Position numbers and translations under genes: made by a program. A model generated the notes under the pieces. The model did not search any database, was not told the origin of the DNA, and worked only from the letters and a program-made list of their open reading frames with translations. This document shows positions 60,913 through 64,000 of a stretch of 64,000 nt of DNA, one piece after another (positions within the stretch are counted from its first letter, which is position 1; every line of letters begins with the position of its first letter). Source of the stretch: Streptomyces sp. NBC_00425 (GTDB lineage Bacteria > Actinomycetota > Actinomycetes > Streptomycetales > Streptomycetaceae); NCBI RefSeq assembly GCF_036030735.1, contig NZ_CP107928.1, forward strand, positions 4,340,001 through 4,404,000, given 5' to 3'.

Positions 60913-61728
60913 CTACCGTGACAGACACGCTCGATTGAGTACGTAGCGGGTCAGCGGCCTGTAGTAATCGGACCGCACGGCGTCATCAAGCGGAACGGCC
61001 ACCGAGACGACCCCCTCGGCCTCTCCCACGAACAGCGCGGGGTCGTCGGTGTCGGCCAGTCCGACCGCCTCGAACCCCAGCTGACCAGCCCCGCAGACCC
61101 ATCCGTGGTCCCCGATCACGAGCTCGGGCAAAGGTCCGCCGGCCTCGGCGGCCGCGGCGAGCGCCACCCGAACCGGCAGCGGGGAATGACTGTGCACACC
61201 GGTCGCACAACCGGCGCGTTCACCCTCCGTCTCCCGGACGACCGCCACCCCTCGTACGTAGTCCAGGGTGTGGGGGCGTAGGCCGAACCGGGTCGTTATG
61301 TCGACACAGCGACCCTGCGCCGGGGTGAGAACATCACATCCCGCCGTCTGCAAAGCGTCCGCAAGACCGGCGTAGAAACCCAACAGCCGATGCGGGTGCC
61401 CGGTGCCGAGGAGCACGGCCGCGCCACGCTGGGCGACCGAGGCGAGCCGCTCCGCGAACGCCTCGAGCGCGGCCAGCGTCCGCTCGGGATCGATCACATC
61501 ATGCCCCGACACACATCCGGGATCGGCCGAGACCCCGCACTTGTCCGCCATCAACGCGATCAGCTCCCGCTGCCCCCAACTCCCGTCGGGATCAAGACCG
61601 ATCAGCACGCGCGGATCCCGGGCAGCGAAGAGCCGATAGCTCCGCAGGCTCACCTCCCGGGAGGTCGCGACCACCCCGGCCAGCCGCGCGGCGAGCAGAT
61701 GCGCCCGAAGCTCCCCGGTACTCAGCAC
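60913..61728 (-). CDS. Conserved actinobacterial protein, annotated as phosphatase in relatives
   Basis: This 271-residue protein contains GLDPDGSWGQRELIALMADKCGV, VLLGTGHPHRLLGFYAGLADAL, HSHSPLPVRVALAA and ELVIGDHGWVCGAGQLGFEAVGLADTDDPALFV. The repeated His/Asp clusters suggest a metallo-enzyme, and relatives are commonly labelled phosphatase, but I cannot place it in a characterised family. There is no signal peptide or membrane helix. It starts 254 bp beyond the AcuC-like gene's stop, across a dispersed repeat, and reads in the same direction as the BldC-type gene. Confidence 0.75.
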   Translation of the reverse strand: MLSTGELRAHLLAARLAGVVATSREVSLRSYRLFAARDPRVLIGLDPDGSWGQRELIALMADKCGVSADPGCVSGHDVIDPERTLAALEAFAERLASVAQRGAAVLLGTGHPHRLLGFYAGLADALQTAGCDVLTPAQGRCVDITTRFGLRPHTLDYVRGVAVVRETEGERAGCATGVHSHSPLPVRVALAAAAEAGGPLPELVIGDHGWVCGAGQLGFEAVGLADTDDPALFVGEAEGVVSVAVPLDDAVRSDYYRPLTRYVLNRACLSR

Positions 61729-61830
61729 ACAAGCGATGCTGACGGACGAGAACGCCCCACGGGCAGGAACCGCAGGAACACCGCACAGTCGGCGTAAGCC
61801 CCATGCGCCCTACCGGCCCGTCCGCCTATC

Positions 61831-61924
61831 CAGCCCGTCCGGCGTTGAGGACGAGGCCGTCCAGGCCGACCGGGGGTCCAGGGGGCGGAGCCCCCTGGCG
61901 GGGCAGCAGGGGCAGCGCCCCTGC
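61831..61924. repeat. Streptomyces dispersed intergenic repeat with two hairpins
   Basis: The sequence beginning CAGCCCGTCCGGCGTTGAGG and continuing ACGAGGCCGTCCAGGCCGAC matches an intergenic element scattered through many Streptomyces genomes, as I recall. It ends in two stem-loops: 61878-61898 (CCAGGGGGC/GCCCCCTGG) and 61906-61924 (GCAGGGGC/GCCCCTGC). It lies 59 bp past the AcuC stop and may act as a terminator. Confidence 0.75.
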
Positions 61925-61982
61925 CGCCGGGACGGAAAGGGGCGGCGGGGCGAAACAACCCACCCGGCCCCCGGGCCCCCGG

Positions 61983-63164
61983 CTACGCCAACAGCCCCCG
62001 CAACGGGAACACCGCCCGCCGAGTGGCCAGCACCGCCTGATCCAACCGATCGGCGGGGTCGTACCCCGACTCCCACCCCTCCCACCCCACCGGCCACCGC
62101 CCGTCCGTCATCCGCATCGGCCCCAACTGCCGCGTACGAGCGAACACGTCCTGCCGCCAGGCCTCCGGAATCACCGTCTCGGGCGGCACCGGAACCCCGC
62201 CCGCCACCCCCACCAGATGCGTCCACGACCGCGGCACCACGTCCACCACCGCGTAACCGCCGCCGCCGAGCGCGACCCACTTCCCCCCGGCGAACTCGTG
62301 CGCCAGGTCATGACAGGCCACCTGCACGGCCCGCTGCGCGTCGAGCGACACCGCGAGATGAGCCAGCGGGTCCTCGAAGTGCGTGTCGGCCCCGTGCTGG
62401 GTCACCAGCACATCCGGCCGGAAGTCGGCGATCAGCTCCGGCACCACCGCGTGGAACGCCCGTAGCCACCCCGCGTCCCCGGTCCCGGCCGGCAGCGCGA
62501 GGTTCACCGCCGACCCCTGCGCGGCCTCTCCGCCCGTCTCCTCCGGCCACCCCGTCTGCGGGAACAACGTCCGCGGATGCTCGTGCAACGAGACCGTCAG
62601 CACCCGCGGGTCCTCCCAGAACGCCGCCTGGACCCCGTCACCGTGGTGCACGTCCACGTCCACGTACGCGACCCGCTTCGCCCCGAGCTCCAGCAGCCGG
62701 GCGATCGCCAGCGAGGCGTCGTTGTAGATGCAGAAGCCGGACGCGCCCCCGGGCATCGCATGGTGCAGCCCGCCCGCGAAGTTCACGGCGTGCAGCGCCT
62801 CCCCCCGCCACACGGCCTCCGCCGCCCCCACGGAGAGGCCGGCGATCAGCGCGGACACCTCGTGCATCCCCGCGAACGCCGGATCGTCCATCGTCCCCAG
62901 CCCGTACGACTGGTCCGCCGCCCCCGGCTCGGCCGACGCCGCCTTCACCGCGTCGACGTAGTCCTCCCGGTGCACGAGCCGCAGCGTCGACTCCCCGGCG
63001 GGCTTCGCCGAGACGACGTCCACCTCCCGGTCCAGCCCCAGGGCCCCGACCAGCCTCCGGGTCAGATCCAGCCGGACCGGATCCATCGGATGCCCGGGCC
63101 CGAAGTCATAGCCCGTTACTGCCTCGTCCCACATCAGCTGTGCGCGGCCGCTCATGCCCGTCAC
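61983..63164 (-). CDS. acuC: Class I histone-deacetylase-like protein, AcuC family
   Basis: This 393-residue deacetylase has the zinc-dependent HDAC site: charge-relay GGLHHAM (His134, His135), zinc ligands Asp171 and His173 in VDVDVHHGDG, a third ligand Asp260 in QHGADTHFEDPLAHL, and the catalytic Tyr in GGGGYAV. The N-terminus, YDFGPGHPMDPVRL, is typical of AcuC, which in Bacillus deacetylates acetyl-CoA synthetase. The ATG may be at 63164 or 63155 (MSGRAQLMW). Either way the 5' end overlaps the stop of the upstream MFS gene by 50-59 bp in another frame. Confidence 0.93.
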   Translation of the reverse strand: MTGMSGRAQLMWDEAVTGYDFGPGHPMDPVRLDLTRRLVGALGLDREVDVVSAKPAGESTLRLVHREDYVDAVKAASAEPGAADQSYGLGTMDDPAFAGMHEVSALIAGLSVGAAEAVWRGEALHAVNFAGGLHHAMPGGASGFCIYNDASLAIARLLELGAKRVAYVDVDVHHGDGVQAAFWEDPRVLTVSLHEHPRTLFPQTGWPEETGGEAAQGSAVNLALPAGTGDAGWLRAFHAVVPELIADFRPDVLVTQHGADTHFEDPLAHLAVSLDAQRAVQVACHDLAHEFAGGKWVALGGGGYAVVDVVPRSWTHLVGVAGGVPVPPETVIPEAWRQDVFARTRQLGPMRMTDGRWPVGWEGWESGYDPADRLDQAVLATRRAVFPLRGLLA

Positions 63165-64000
63165 CGTATCGGTCCGGTTGAGCGGCGAACGAACGGGCGT
63201 ACGCCAACGTCACCAGCACCAACACCATCGGCACGACCATCGCCCCCCGATAGCTCCAGGTGTCGCCCAGCGCTCCCACCAACGGGGACCCCACCAGGAA
63301 CCCGACGTAGTTGAAGATGTTGAGACGGGCGATCGCCGCGTCCGAGGCCCCCGGGAACAGCCGCCCCGCCGCCGCGAACGTCTGCGGCACCAGCACGCAC
63401 AGGCCCAGTCCCACGAGCGTGAACCCCAGCATCCCGACCCACGCGCCCGGCGCGACGGCCACCACCGCGAACCCCGCCGCCGCGACCAGCGCCCCCAGCC
63501 GCACCACCGCCGCGGCCCCGAACCTCCGCACCCCGAAGTCACCGATGGCCCGCCCGAGCAGCGTCGTCACCATGTAGACGTTGTAGGGGACCGTCGCCAG
63601 CTGCTCCGAGCTCCCCAGCACGTCCTGCAGGTACTTGGCACTCCAGTTGGAGACCGTCGAGTCCCCGATGTAGGCGAAGCTCATCACCAGACACAGCGGC
63701 AGCAGCACCTTGAAGACGAGGCCCGCCTCACCGCCGCTCGACTTCCCGTCCGCCACCGCCGCTCCGCCGGCCTCCGTGCCCCCGTCCACGTACCACCGGC
63801 TGCCCAGCAGCGCCGCCGGCAACAGCACCGCCACCACCGGCAGATACGACACCCACAGCGCGAGATGCCAGTGCGCCCCCACCCAGGCCAGCGAGGCCCC
63901 CAGGATCCCGCCCAGGCTGTACACCGCGTGGAAGCTGAGCATGATGCTGCGCCCGTACGTCCGCTGCAGACTCACCCCGAGCATGTTCATCGAGGCGTCC
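63106..64000 (-). CDS. MFS transporter, partial at the right edge
   Basis: The readable C-terminal 297 residues contain about nine membrane helices of a major facilitator, including RTYGRSIMLSFHAVYSLGGILGASLAWVGAHWH and FNYVGFLVGSPLVGALGDTWSYRGAM. A cytoplasmic loop (GGTEAGGAAVADGKSSGGE) lies between the halves. It ends in a polar tail, GHERPRTADVGRGSNGL. The 5' end lies beyond the window. The cargo is not predictable; the family resembles sugar/inner-membrane YbjJ-like MFS proteins. Its stop lies within acuC. Confidence 0.85.
   Translation of the reverse strand, partial: DASMNMLGVSLQRTYGRSIMLSFHAVYSLGGILGASLAWVGAHWHLALWVSYLPVVAVLLPAALLGSRWYVDGGTEAGGAAVADGKSSGGEAGLVFKVLLPLCLVMSFAYIGDSTVSNWSAKYLQDVLGSSEQLATVPYNVYMVTTLLGRAIGDFGVRRFGAAAVVRLGALVAAAGFAVVAVAPGAWVGMLGFTLVGLGLCVLVPQTFAAAGRLFPGASDAAIARLNIFNYVGFLVGSPLVGALGDTWSYRGAMVVPMVLVLVTLAYARSFAAQPDRYGDGHERPRTADVGRGSNGL

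Noticed and set aside
1..64000. Integrative element, prophage or biosynthetic cluster
   Set aside because: No integrase, att repeat next to a tRNA, transposase, phage structural gene, PKS or NRPS gene is present.

Overview
The window is high-GC chromosomal DNA from a Streptomyces. Start codons are often GTG, many genes are coupled by 4-nt ATGA or GTGA overlaps, and strong perfect hairpins close the operons. The gene content includes the developmental sigma factor BldN with its anti-sigma factor, the redox repressor Rex with its operator, a BldC-like small regulator, DUF574/DUF3558/DUF2637 proteins and the futalosine-route mqn genes. Most of it is core chromosome. I see no tRNA, rRNA, CRISPR, transposon or biosynthetic gene cluster.

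Left block (1-19.7 kb). It starts with late menaquinone genes (mqnM partial, mqnP, mqnL), then a VapBC-type pair with a twin-palindrome operator, a yeast-type cytosine deaminase, a double-MerR regulator and a lipoprotein with five 33-nt repeats. Next is a coupled pair of an unrecognised P-loop protein and a membrane-anchored solute-binding-like protein; the second gene has the only in-frame TTA codon I found in the window. Remnants of an ECF sigma factor and its CU044_5270-type partner follow, fused by an out-of-frame deletion. A seven-gene minus-strand run then reads hemL, a histidine-phosphatase-family gene, a lipoprotein deacetylase, resA, ccdA, resB and ccsB (System II cytochrome c assembly).

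Middle block (19.8-39.9 kb). This is regulatory and accessory: a DUF574 methyltransferase, a PAS/GAF/SpoIIE phosphatase with an ATPase domain, an MprAB-like two-component system, an FMN reductase with a flavin monooxygenase, an AraC regulator, a MarR/permease/His-rich-protein operon, an SDR, two overlapping paralogous lipoproteins, a phosphatase-acetyltransferase fusion, rtcB, and two DUF3558 lipoproteins followed by a DUF2637 membrane protein.

Right block (39.9-64 kb). It holds lysS and argS, a peptidoglycan-binding-like secreted protein, an aminotransferase, hemB, the rex-hemA-hemC-hemD operon with a Rex operator, a glutaredoxin, a HAD phosphatase, bldN-rsbN, an acyltransferase with an epimerase-like protein, the 32-aa ribosomal protein bS22, a BldC-type regulator, an AcuC deacetylase and a partial MFS transporter.

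The parts fit together around redox and haem. hemL, hemA, hemB, hemC and hemD make tetrapyrrole, the ccs/res genes attach haem to cytochromes, menaquinone genes supply the respiratory quinone, and Rex ties hemACD to the NADH/NAD ratio. From memory, the left block matches S. coelicolor genes near SCO4468-4492 and the right block genes near SCO3302-3331, on opposite sides of oriC, so the window probably spans an inversion junction relative to that species.
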